A stretch of 17,680 nucleotides of DNA from an uncultured Acidobacteriota bacterium. GTDB lineage: Bacteria > Acidobacteriota > Vicinamibacteria > Vicinamibacterales > UBA8438. The DNA is taken from positions 1 to 17,680 of the forward strand of contig CAJWMX010000012.1 in the NCBI GenBank assembly GCA_913043805.1. The letters run 5' to 3'. Each line of letters begins with the position of its first letter. Positions within the stretch are counted from its first letter, which is position 1. The translations under genes were made by a program, and so were the position numbers. Positions 1 to 6,567 of the stretch are shown in pieces. Below the pieces are notes generated by a model, which worked only from the letters and a program-made list of their open reading frames with translations, did no database searches and was not told where the DNA came from.

Positions 1-64
1 CCCGGAGCGTGTCCATCGCCATTGAGACGATCTCGCCGAACAGTCCGCCGCCAATTTTGGTCAT
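1..64 (-). CDS. ABC transporter permease, N-terminal fragment (MacB/FtsX-like)
   Basis: Only the first 21 codons are inside the window; the gene runs off the left edge. Reading leftward from the ATG at 62-64 gives MTKIGGGLFGEIVSMAMDTL followed by Arg. That is the usual amphipathic start of a MacB-type permease just before its first membrane helix. It starts 9 bp after the stop of the complete permease (74-1297) and is in the same operon. Two tandem permeases after a membrane-fusion protein is a common arrangement in Acidobacteriota-type MacAB-like systems. The ATP-binding subunit has not appeared yet and may follow outside the window. The family assignment rests on a very short sequence plus context. 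Confidence 0.6.
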   Translation of the reverse strand, partial: MTKIGGGLFGEIVSMAMDTLR

Positions 65-73
65 GGGGTGTCG

Positions 74-1297
74 TTAACCACGGCCGAGCGCCGTGATCGG
101 GTCGAGTGAGGCAGCCTTGGAAGCTGGATATAGACCGAAGAAGAGGCCGACGACGGCAGTCATCGTCACGCCGAGGACCACCGACCAAGGATGGACCACA
201 GCAGGCACGGGACTAAGTGAGCTCAGTCCGATGGCTACACTCCAGCCCATGGCGGTTCCGACGAGTCCCCCGCTGACGGAGAGGATGACCGACTCGGCGA
301 GTATCTGCCATAGTAGGTCCAGGCGACGCGCCCCGAGTGCTTTGCGCAGTCCGATCTCGCGGGTGCGCTCGGATACCACCATAAGCATGATGTTCATGAT
401 CACGATGCCGCCCACCAGCAGGGACAGGCCGACGATGCCGACCAGAACAGCGAAGATTCCGGTGGTAGCCTGTTCATAAAGTCCAAGCACCGTGTCTGAA
501 GTGAACACTCCGAAGTCGTCCTCTTCGTTCGCGCGCAGCCGCCGGTCAATGCGCAGCGCAACCGTCGCTTCGTCGATTGCCCGATCGATTTGTTCAGGGG
601 TGTCAGGGCGAACGGTAAGCTCCAGCGACGGGCGCGAACCGAACAGCTTCCTGAACCGCCCCATGGGGAGGATCACGTACTCGTCCTGGGACTGACCGAA
701 TGTTGAGGGTGTCGGCTCGCTCACCCCGACCACCCGGAAGTTGACGCCCTGGATCTTGATGGTCTTATCGATAGGATCGATGGTACCGAATAAACTGTCA
801 GCGGTGTCGAAGCCAAGCAGCGCGACGCTACGGTTGCGATCGACTTCGGTTGGGCTCATCAGCCGGCCCTGTTCTGCGGTGAAGGTCGGGAAGTTGATGT
901 ACTCGCTCGTTACCCCACGGATGCCGACGTTTTCCAGAACCTGGTCCCGATAGCGCACTTCACCGCTACGACCAGACTGCGCCATCACCGAGTCCACCGA
1001 GTCGGCCAGACGCCGGATCGCTTCCGCGTCGTCGAGCGTGATCAGCGGGTTGTTTCTCGCTCGCTCGATGTCTTCCTCCGTCATTACCATCCCTCGGCGC
1101 TGAATGCTGAAGGAGTCAGCCCCGAACTGCGAGACGATGGCGCCGCTGACTTCCTCGTTGACCCCCTGAATAAGGGATACCACGGCGATGATTGAGGCTA
1201 CCGCTACAATGTTTCCTAACACGGTGAGGAGTGACCGCAACTTGTTCGCCCAGATGGCTTGCAGGGCGATAACGGTCAGGTCAACGGCGCGACGCAT
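74..1297 (-). CDS. MacB-like ABC transporter permease (MacB_PCD + FtsX domains)
   Basis: Predicted inner-membrane permease of a tripartite MacAB-like exporter, 407 aa. It opens with MRRAVDLTVIALQAIWANKL, typical of MacB permeases. TM1 is at about residues 21-44, a periplasmic core domain at 45-275, and three helices at about 280-306, 328-352 and 368-390 form the FtsX-like domain. The coupling-helix signature SERTREIGLRKALGA lies at 309-323 and contacts the ATPase in this family. The ending, YPASKAASLDPITALGRG, is a classic MacB C-terminus. I chose the ATG at 1295-1297 because a GAAGAG Shine-Dalgarno sits directly upstream, homology starts there, and the gene upstream stops at 1305. The open frame continues to 1516, but that part only overlaps the adaptor gene. 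No nucleotide-binding domain is fused to it, so a separate ATPase is required. Substrate unknown. Confidence 0.9.
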   Translation of the reverse strand: MRRAVDLTVIALQAIWANKLRSLLTVLGNIVAVASIIAVVSLIQGVNEEVSGAIVSQFGADSFSIQRRGMVMTEEDIERARNNPLITLDDAEAIRRLADSVDSVMAQSGRSGEVRYRDQVLENVGIRGVTSEYINFPTFTAEQGRLMSPTEVDRNRSVALLGFDTADSLFGTIDPIDKTIKIQGVNFRVVGVSEPTPSTFGQSQDEYVILPMGRFRKLFGSRPSLELTVRPDTPEQIDRAIDEATVALRIDRRLRANEEDDFGVFTSDTVLGLYEQATTGIFAVLVGIVGLSLLVGGIVIMNIMLMVVSERTREIGLRKALGARRLDLLWQILAESVILSVSGGLVGTAMGWSVAIGLSSLSPVPAVVHPWSVVLGVTMTAVVGLFFGLYPASKAASLDPITALGRG

Positions 1298-1304
1298 CTC
1301 TTCG

Positions 1305-2684
1305 CTACCTTCCGAACCTGAACTGGAAGCCGCCGCTTCTCTCACCGGCCTCTGACGACTCATTGCCGCTAGCGATCCTGATGTCGTCGCCGTCCGCCAG
1401 GTTCCTGACCTCGCTGAACGGTCCGGTGATGATGAGGTCTCCCTCTTGGATACCGTTGAGTGCCTCGAAATACCGCTCGCCGGCGATGCCAGTATCGACC
1501 GGAACAAAAACGGCACGGCCTTGGCGCGCTACGAACACGCCTTCGATTTCTTCCTCTGAACCTCCCGGCGGAAGTTCTGCCGCGGATACCTGCGAGCTGA
1601 CGCCAGGTCGTCGCCGGTCGTTCGTGTTGTTGCGCAACAGGTTACCGCTGGCGTCGACCACAACCTCACGGACCGTAGCGGCCTGAATCGGGATTGAGAG
1701 CGAAGCCGTGCGGAACGCGGTCGTGATGTCGGCGGTGCAGGTGAAGCCGGGGCGAACGGCCGGAATCTCGTCGTCGAGCGTCACGACCACCTTGAACGTG
1801 GTGGCCTGGGTGCCGGCGCCCTGGCCGCCAGCCTGGATCGGGCTGTTACCGATTTCGGTCACCACTCCGGTGAACTCGTCGTCGGGTAGCGCGTCGATAG
1901 TGACGATGGCAAGTTGGCCCAATTCGATACTCGGGATGTCGGTCTCGTCCACCTCCACCTCGGCTTCGATCACCGACAGATCCGCGATGGTCGCGAGTAC
2001 CGTGCCGGCGTTGTTCATCGTGCCCACCACGACGGTCTCACCTTCCTCGATGTTGCGGCGGGTGACGACCCCGGCGAATGGCGACGTGATGGTCACCTTG
2101 GTCAGCTCGTATCGCGCGCTTTCGAGGCTGGCCTCCTCCTGGAGAATCCGTTCGGTCTGGGTGGCGACATCGACCTCTCGCGCCTGGAGCTCGGTTTCGC
2201 GGAGCGTGACGTCGGTCAAGGCCTGGTCGTAGGATTCACGCGAGATCAGTCGCAGCTCCCACAGGTTCTGCTGACGCTCCAGGTTGTCCCGGGCGAGCGC
2301 CAGGTTTACCTGGGCGGTTTCGATCGCGACTTCGAGCTGTCGCTGCGACGACCGGGACGCACGTAGGGACGCCTCGCCCCGGTCTACCGCCGAGCGGAGT
2401 GTTTCGGGGTCGATCTCCATCAGGAACTGTCCCCGCTCGACCCGGTCGCCCTCGTCGAACGCCAGGCGGGTCACGCGTCCCATCGTGTCGGCGGAGATGT
2501 CCACGGTCAGCTGCGGCACGATCGTGCCTGAGGCCGAGACGAGCGCCTCCAGATCCCGGCGCTCGACCGCCTCGACCTCCACCTCCGGTCCAGAGGCGCG
2601 CTCGAACGTCAGGTTGAAGTAGACCAGCGCGCCGCCAATGGCGACGACGATGACCGCGATCAGACTTTTTCGTAGCACCGTCAA
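1305..2684 (-). CDS. HlyD/MacA-family periplasmic adaptor (efflux RND/ABC membrane fusion protein)
   Basis: 459 aa membrane fusion protein that would bridge the inner-membrane permease to an outer-membrane channel. One N-terminal anchor helix lies at about residues 7-24. The first lipoyl half is at about 60-95 (DEGDRVERGQFLMEIDP) and a long Glu/Arg/Gln-rich coiled-coil hairpin at about 95-195. The second lipoyl half follows (ITSPFAGVVTRRNIEEGE, about 198-216), then beta-barrel and membrane-proximal domains. A low-complexity Ser/Gly/Arg tail ends in FQFRFGR. The start is TTG at 2682-2684: a GGAGG Shine-Dalgarno lies 8 nt upstream inside the end of the Yip1 gene, 4 bp away, and no ATG fits. It is followed by the permease 7 bp later, so the two are co-translated in one operon. 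MacA rather than HlyD is favoured by the MacB-like partner. Confidence 0.92.
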   Translation of the reverse strand: MTVLRKSLIAVIVVAIGGALVYFNLTFERASGPEVEVEAVERRDLEALVSASGTIVPQLTVDISADTMGRVTRLAFDEGDRVERGQFLMEIDPETLRSAVDRGEASLRASRSSQRQLEVAIETAQVNLALARDNLERQQNLWELRLISRESYDQALTDVTLRETELQAREVDVATQTERILQEEASLESARYELTKVTITSPFAGVVTRRNIEEGETVVVGTMNNAGTVLATIADLSVIEAEVEVDETDIPSIELGQLAIVTIDALPDDEFTGVVTEIGNSPIQAGGQGAGTQATTFKVVVTLDDEIPAVRPGFTCTADITTAFRTASLSIPIQAATVREVVVDASGNLLRNNTNDRRRPGVSSQVSAAELPPGGSEEEIEGVFVARQGRAVFVPVDTGIAGERYFEALNGIQEGDLIITGPFSEVRNLADGDDIRIASGNESSEAGERSGGFQFRFGR

Positions 2685-2688
2685 CGAC

Positions 2689-3426
2689 TCATCCTCCGAT
2701 ACGGGAGAGCACCAATCCGATCCCGGTGGCGATCAGTGCATACAACACAAAGAACGTGGTCGCGATCGGTCCGGTGCGTCGTCCGTAGAGCACGCCGACA
2801 CCGATCGCCAAGATAAACAGCTGCCACACGATGAACAGATCCACGGCCGCCAGCGTCCGCTGAGCGAACGTGCCCTCCTCGAGCATCGGGAAGAAGGCGG
2901 CGAGGGTCGAGGGGCTGTTCATGGCGCCTCGCGCATAGTTCAGTGGCAATACGAACGCTTGCTGGACGATATTCACGACCCCGGCGTGAGCCACGACGGC
3001 GAGCATCGCCTTGAACGGTGCGTGCGCGCCCAGCAGGACGTAGCAGACCGACCACAACGCGCCGGCCAGGATCAGCGTCAGGAGTGGAATCCAGACGGCC
3101 ACGCCACCCATGCTGAAGTAGACGGCGTCGCCCATCTGACGCTCCATCTGGGCGTACATCTCGTCGGTGACCGAGATGCCGAACGATTCCATCGCATCCA
3201 GCTGCTGCTCGAGCGCCGCCTGCTGACCGACGTCCGTGCTCAGCATCCATCCGGCCCCGGCGGCCACGATCAGGGTAACGACGACCAGCGCGCCAAGCAC
3301 ACGTGGCTTTCGGACGATCGCCTCGTAGGTCTTGCGCGGCGAGGACAAGACGCCGAGCAGACGGGCGATCAGGCCGGGCTCGGCCGGCGCCCTCTGTCGC
3401 ACGGGGTCGCGAGGTTCGTCGGACAT
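2689..3426 (-). CDS. YIP1-family multi-pass membrane protein
   Basis: 245 aa integral membrane protein resembling bacterial Yip1-domain (PF04893-type) proteins. A charged, Pro-rich cytoplasmic N-terminus (1-20) is followed by the family-typical stretch with P30, K32 and Y34 (SSPRKTYEAIV) and then about five hydrophobic segments (about 43-62, 106-133, 140-160, 192-214, 220-240). A periplasmic loop (64-100) is rich in Gln, Glu and Met. The biochemical role of bacterial Yip1 proteins is not established. They are often found next to ABC export genes in Acidobacteriota, as here, where it is first in the operon. The start at 3424-3426 has a GAAGAA-type ribosome site upstream. A start at 3486 would add 20 polar residues and looks less likely. 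Confidence 0.8.
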   Translation of the reverse strand: MSDEPRDPVRQRAPAEPGLIARLLGVLSSPRKTYEAIVRKPRVLGALVVVTLIVAAGAGWMLSTDVGQQAALEQQLDAMESFGISVTDEMYAQMERQMGDAVYFSMGGVAVWIPLLTLILAGALWSVCYVLLGAHAPFKAMLAVVAHAGVVNIVQQAFVLPLNYARGAMNSPSTLAAFFPMLEEGTFAQRTLAAVDLFIVWQLFILAIGVGVLYGRRTGPIATTFFVLYALIATGIGLVLSRIGG

Positions 3427-3596
3427 GGCTTCTTCGGTTGGCTCCGCCCCGGAGCGGCGGTTTCGAGATACACCACAGTCTCCCATTGTACTTCGTTGCC
3501 GCAGCCGTTTCTGTCGCGGGTGACCGAAACCAACCCTCTGTCTCGATCTAGACGGGCAGGCGGCGGCGAAAGTTTAGCCCGTATCGCCCGCTTTCC

Positions 3597-3625
3597 TTGA
3601 CACCGGACCGGGGTTGACCTAGTGT
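3597..3625 (+). promoter_or_regulatory. Candidate sigma-70-type promoter for pdaD
   Basis: A perfect TTGACA (3597-3602) is followed by a 17-nt spacer and TAGTGT (3620-3625), which matches TATAAT at only 3 of 6 positions. Transcription would begin near 3632, leaving the GGAG at 3645-3648 and the GTG at 3655 as translation signals. This agrees with the shorter pdaD start. The remainder of the 3427-3654 intergenic region, between divergent genes, shows no other convincing element; I found no good promoter for the leftward operon. Confidence 0.4.
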
Positions 3626-3654
3626 CCGCGAGTGCGATTCCGCCGGAGCCTTCA

Positions 3655-4206
3655 GTGATCGACCTCGTCCCAAAGGAGCTGTTCTTCACCAAGGGCGTAG
3701 GCAAGCACCGCGAGAAGCTGACTTCTTTCGAGCTTGCCCTGCGGTCGGCTGGTATCGCCGCCTGCAATCTCGTGCGGGTCTCGAGTATCTTTCCCCCTGG
3801 GTGCAAGATTCTGTCCAAGGCCGAGGGCAGTCGTCGTCTGAAACCGGGGCAGGTCACCTTCGTCGTCATGTCCGAGGCTGCCACCCAGGAGGCGCACCGG
3901 CTCATCGCCGCCACCATAGGCGTGGCGATTCCCCGTGACCGGAAGCTGTTCGGCTACCTGTCAGAGCACCACAGCTTCGGCGAGAACGAGGAGACGGCCG
4001 GCGACTACGCCGAGGAACTGGCCGCCGAGATGCTCGCAACGACGCTGGGCCTCGACTTCGATCCAGACAAGAGCTGGGATGAGAAGAAAGAGGTCTACCG
4101 CCTGTCCAACCAGATCGTTCGTACCCAGAACGTGACCCAGACCGCGGTTGGCGACAAGAACGGCCTCTGGACGACCGTCATCGCCGCCGCCGTGCTCGTG
4201 GGATGA
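3655..4206 (+). CDS. pdaD: Pyruvoyl-dependent arginine decarboxylase (PvlArgDC)
   Basis: Decarboxylates L-arginine to agmatine, the first step of one route to putrescine and other polyamines, in the cytoplasm. The proenzyme self-cleaves at a Ser-Ser bond, generating a pyruvoyl group on the new alpha chain. Here the bond is S43-S44 in LVRVSSIFPPG, matching the family's cleavage motif. Other family features are LVPKELFFTKGVGKHREKLT (4-23), the FELALRSAGI helix (25-34), the KPGQ segment and the SEHHSFGENEETAGDYAEE segment near the middle. Length is 183 aa, close to the usual 160-190. I chose GTG at 3655 because GGAG lies 6 nt upstream and a TTGACA-based promoter would start transcription near 3632. 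A GTG at 3622 would add 11 residues (ASAIPPEPS-like) and remains possible. It overlaps the next gene by ATGA, implying translational coupling. Confidence 0.93.
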   Translation: MIDLVPKELFFTKGVGKHREKLTSFELALRSAGIAACNLVRVSSIFPPGCKILSKAEGSRRLKPGQVTFVVMSEAATQEAHRLIAATIGVAIPRDRKLFGYLSEHHSFGENEETAGDYAEELAAEMLATTLGLDFDPDKSWDEKKEVYRLSNQIVRTQNVTQTAVGDKNGLWTTVIAAAVLVG

Positions 4207-5210
4207 ACGCCCACCTGGCTCACCGCCCGGCGTCGCCTTGCTGGCGGTGGCGCACCGTCCTGGCGATGTTCGTGCTCGGCGCCAGCCCTGCGCTCGTGGC
4301 CGCACAGGCGTTCGAGGCGGTCGGTACCCGGGCGCTGGGGATGGGTGGAGCGTTCGTGGCGGTGGCCGACGACGCGAGCGCCAACTACTGGAACCCAGCG
4401 GGGCTGGGCACGATGTTCTTCAGCGCCGTGGCCGAGGGGCAGCGGATCGAGCGGCGAATCCGCGACGACGCCGGTCCCCGGGAGGCGAACGAAGACCTCA
4501 CGATCTTGACCTCGTTCGCGACACCTTCTTTCGGTCTGAGTTACTACCGACTCCGCAGTTGGCAGGCCGCTCTACTGGCGGCGGGGCCGGGCTTCCTTCG
4601 GGCTCTCACGACGCAGCACCTCGGCGCGACCTTTGTCCAGCCGATATCTCCCGGGTTGGTCGTCGCGACCGTGGTGAAGGTCGTGCGAGGGACGGTGGGG
4701 GTGGGCTTCGCTGACGGCGTCGCGCCCGTCGACAGTCTCGTCGACCAGGCATCCAACCTGGAGACCCACACCACCAATCGATTCGACATCGATGTGGGTA
4801 TCATGGCGGGGACCGGTCCGGTGCGGGTCGGAGTGGTCGCCCGGAACCTCCGAGAGCCGGAGTTTGCCGCCTCGGACGAGGTGACGCTCGTGCTCGAGCG
4901 CCAGCTCCGCGCCGGCATCGCCGTGCGTCCGCGAGACTCCCTGCTCCTGGCGGTCGATGCCGACCTGTCGACGACCGCTACCCTCGACGGTCCGCGACGG
5001 ATGGTGGCGGCCGGGGTCGAACAGCGCTTCGCGCGATTCGCGGTCCGGGCCGGCGGGCGCTACGATCTCGAGCGGGACGACCCGGCTCCGGTGGGGGCCG
5101 TCGGTGTCAGCGTCGAACTGACGTCGAGCTTCTGGATCGACGGTCAGGCCACCCGGAGCCGCAACGACGACGAGCGGGGCTGGGGCGTCTCTGCTCGCAT
5201 CGGTCTCTGA
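4203..5210 (+). CDS. Outer-membrane beta-barrel protein (UPF0164/PorV-FadL-like)
   Basis: 335 aa exported protein. The Arg-containing n-region, hydrophobic core at about 18-33 and AQA site suggest signal-peptide cleavage after residue 36. The mature N-terminus shows EAVGTRALGMGGAFVAVADD followed by NYWNPAGLG (about 38-69), the hallmark of the FadL/PorV/UPF0164 group of outer-membrane proteins. The remainder alternates hydrophobic and polar residues as in beta-strands (for example about 165-335), ending in VSARIGL. The family includes hydrocarbon and fatty-acid channels and type IX secretion accessory barrels; the exact substrate cannot be assigned here. Its ATG overlaps the pdaD stop by 4 bp. 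The pairing with an arginine decarboxylase is not a standard pathway, and I infer only co-expression. Confidence 0.75.
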   Translation: MNAHLAHRPASPCWRWRTVLAMFVLGASPALVAAQAFEAVGTRALGMGGAFVAVADDASANYWNPAGLGTMFFSAVAEGQRIERRIRDDAGPREANEDLTILTSFATPSFGLSYYRLRSWQAALLAAGPGFLRALTTQHLGATFVQPISPGLVVATVVKVVRGTVGVGFADGVAPVDSLVDQASNLETHTTNRFDIDVGIMAGTGPVRVGVVARNLREPEFAASDEVTLVLERQLRAGIAVRPRDSLLLAVDADLSTTATLDGPRRMVAAGVEQRFARFAVRAGGRYDLERDDPAPVGAVGVSVELTSSFWIDGQATRSRNDDERGWGVSARIGL

Positions 5211-5287
5211 GCCGCTTCTCCCGCCCCTGTCGCTCTCCCATCCTCCTCGGTTTCCTCCTCAAACGATCCGCCTGACCGCCGATTACC

Positions 5288-5299
5288 GACACAAGTGTC
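5288..5299. promoter_or_regulatory. Palindrome GACAC-AA-GTGTC (candidate regulator site)
   Basis: A 5-bp inverted repeat with a 2-nt centre. Its half-site GTGTC fits the C/G-TGTC elements bound by PilR in Pseudomonas aeruginosa. It lies about 134 bp upstream of the PilB-like start, a distance suitable for an enhancer-binding protein. Functional assignment is inference. Confidence 0.3.
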
Positions 5300-5330
5300 T
5301 CTGTGCTAAGTATTTACATACTTGTTCCAA

Positions 5331-5385
5331 ATATTGTCAGGGGTTATTGACAATATACGTCAATAACAGACAATTATTGTCTGTT
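5331..5385. repeat. Three interlocking inverted repeats in AT-rich leader
   Basis: Repeat A: ATATTGTCA (5331-5339) pairs with TGACAATAT (5348-5356). Repeat B: TTATTGAC (5344-5351) pairs with GTCAATAA (5359-5366). Repeat C: AACAGACAAT (5365-5374) pairs with ATTGTCTGTT (5376-5385) around a single central T. A and B share 5348-5351, and B and C share 5365-5366. In RNA the stems would therefore be mutually exclusive; as DNA they look like a tandem operator array with TTGTC/GACAA half-sites. All arms are perfect matches. Confidence 0.6.
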
Positions 5386-5432
5386 TGCCGGGGTTCAGGT
5401 TACCCGGCCGGGTGGCAAGGAACAGGTTCTTC

Positions 5433-6542
5433 ATGGCAGTCCGCATTGGTGAGCTGCTGCTCAAGGAGCAGCGCATCACAGCTGAACAGCTGCAGGAGGC
5501 GCTCGACCACCAGGCGAGCAATGGGGGCAAGGCTCGGCTTCGTCCAGGACGAGGACATCGCGTCGCTTCTCAGCAAGCAGTACGGCGTTCCTTCCATCAA
5601 CCTCACCCAGTTCGAGACCGACAGCGGCGTCATCAAGCTGGTGCCCGAGGCCTTCGAGGCGTCGCTCGAGAGTGGCGGCGAAGAGAGCCGGCGGGCGGAT
5701 CTGCAGTTCACGACTCCGGGCGGTCGTCGCATCGATCTGGGGATGAGCGCCGCGCCTCTGAGCACGCCCGACGGCCGGGCCGGTTTCCTGTTCGTGTTCC
5801 AGGACATCACCGAGACCCGTCGACTGCAGCGCAAGTCGGTCGTGCAGCAGCGTCTGGCCGCGGTTGGTGAGATGGCGGCCGGCATCGCGCACGAGATCCG
5901 CAATCCTCTGGCTTCGATGTCAGGCTCGATCCAGGTTCTCAGGCAGGAGTTGCCGCTCAAACCGGAGCAGGCGCAACTGATGGACATCGTGCTGCGCGAA
6001 TCCGAGCGGCTGAACGGCACGATCAAGTCGTTCCTGGCTTATGCGCGTCCGCAGCGGATCTCCAGCAAGCGTTTTGATCTGCGCCGAGCGGTGGACGACA
6101 CCGCGCTGTTGCTGCGACACAGCCCGGAGTCGGCCGAGGCGCATCGCATCGAAGTCGATGTGCCGGCGACGCCCGTGTGGTTCGAGGGCGACAAAGGGAG
6201 ATGCGTCAAGTCGTCTGGAACTTGGCCATCAACGGGATTCGCGCGATGTCCGACGGGGGCGTTCTCGTGCTCGGAGTGCGGTCCGAGCCCGGTTCGACCA
6301 GCCTGATCGTCAAGGATGAGGGCGTCGGAATCCCTCCCGACCAGCTTGATGACATGTTGCAGCCGTTTCACGGGACCTTTGCCAAGGGCACGGGGCTCGG
6401 GCTCTCGATCGTGCACCGGATCGTGAGCGACTACGGCGGGGAGATCCAGGTGACCTCGGCGGTGGGCGCCGGGACCACCGTGACCGTCCGTCTTCCCACG
6501 ACACCCCTGGAGCCGGCGCCGCAGCCGGCTCGGGTCCGCTAG
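5433..6542 (+). pseudogene. PilB N-terminus fused to PilS PAS/histidine kinase, two frameshifts
   Basis: Residues from the ATG at 5433 (AAGGA upstream at 5417-5421) read MAVRIGELLLKEQRITAEQL, the N-terminal MshEN-type domain of the pilus ATPase PilB. An extra base near 5531-5532 moves the frame; the PilB-like text then resumes (LGFVQDEDIASLLSKQYGVP, DSGVIKLVP) but lacks several residues of the usual GGxLGxNLVKLGF stretch. At about 5640-5665 it switches in frame to a PAS domain and PilS-type kinase. The H-box is AGIAHEIRNP (His codon 5890-5892). A one-base loss in the GGG at 6196-6198 precedes the N-box (NLAINGIRAM), G1 (DEGVGIPP) and G2 (KGTGLGLSIVHRI). The PilB ATPase core, PilT, PilC and the PilS membrane sensor are all absent. 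It may be a deletion remnant, an assembly collapse or a real chimera. pilR follows 25 bp later. Confidence 0.8.
6510..6531 (+). repeat. GC-rich hairpin at the 3' end of the pilS-like frame
   Basis: GAGCCGGC (6510-6517) pairs with GCCGGCTC (6524-6531) around a 6-nt loop. It lies just before the stop codon and 37 bp before pilR. No T-tract follows, so intrinsic termination is unlikely. It may be attenuation, mRNA processing or chance within the Pro-rich tail coding sequence. Confidence 0.35.
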
Positions 6543-6567
6543 CTGAGGTTCTGGTAAGGAGCTCGCC

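Larger units (their letters stand above)
5211..5432. other. Intergenic region: pyrimidine tract then AT-rich regulatory island
   Basis: The first about 50 bp after the barrel gene are almost pure C/T on the plus strand (5213-5263), with no terminator hairpin seen. From about 5300 to 5386 the composition drops sharply: 5311-5380 is 29% G+C by my count, in an otherwise very GC-rich window. This island holds the inverted repeats and TGTC/GACA elements listed separately and ends about 45 bp before the PilB-like ATG. I see no small gene here. A TTGACA at 5348-5353 is present, but no well-spaced -10 follows. Confidence 0.6.

Noticed and set aside
1298..1516. N-terminal 73-codon extension of the MacB-like permease
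   Set aside because: It overlaps the adaptor gene's coding sequence and is Ser/Arg-rich; MacB homology begins at the ATG 1295-1297 with its own ribosome site.
2638..3600. 320-codon plus-strand open frame opposite the Yip1 gene
   Set aside because: Gln/His/Arg-rich antisense product; the Yip1 frame has clear membrane segments and operon spacing.
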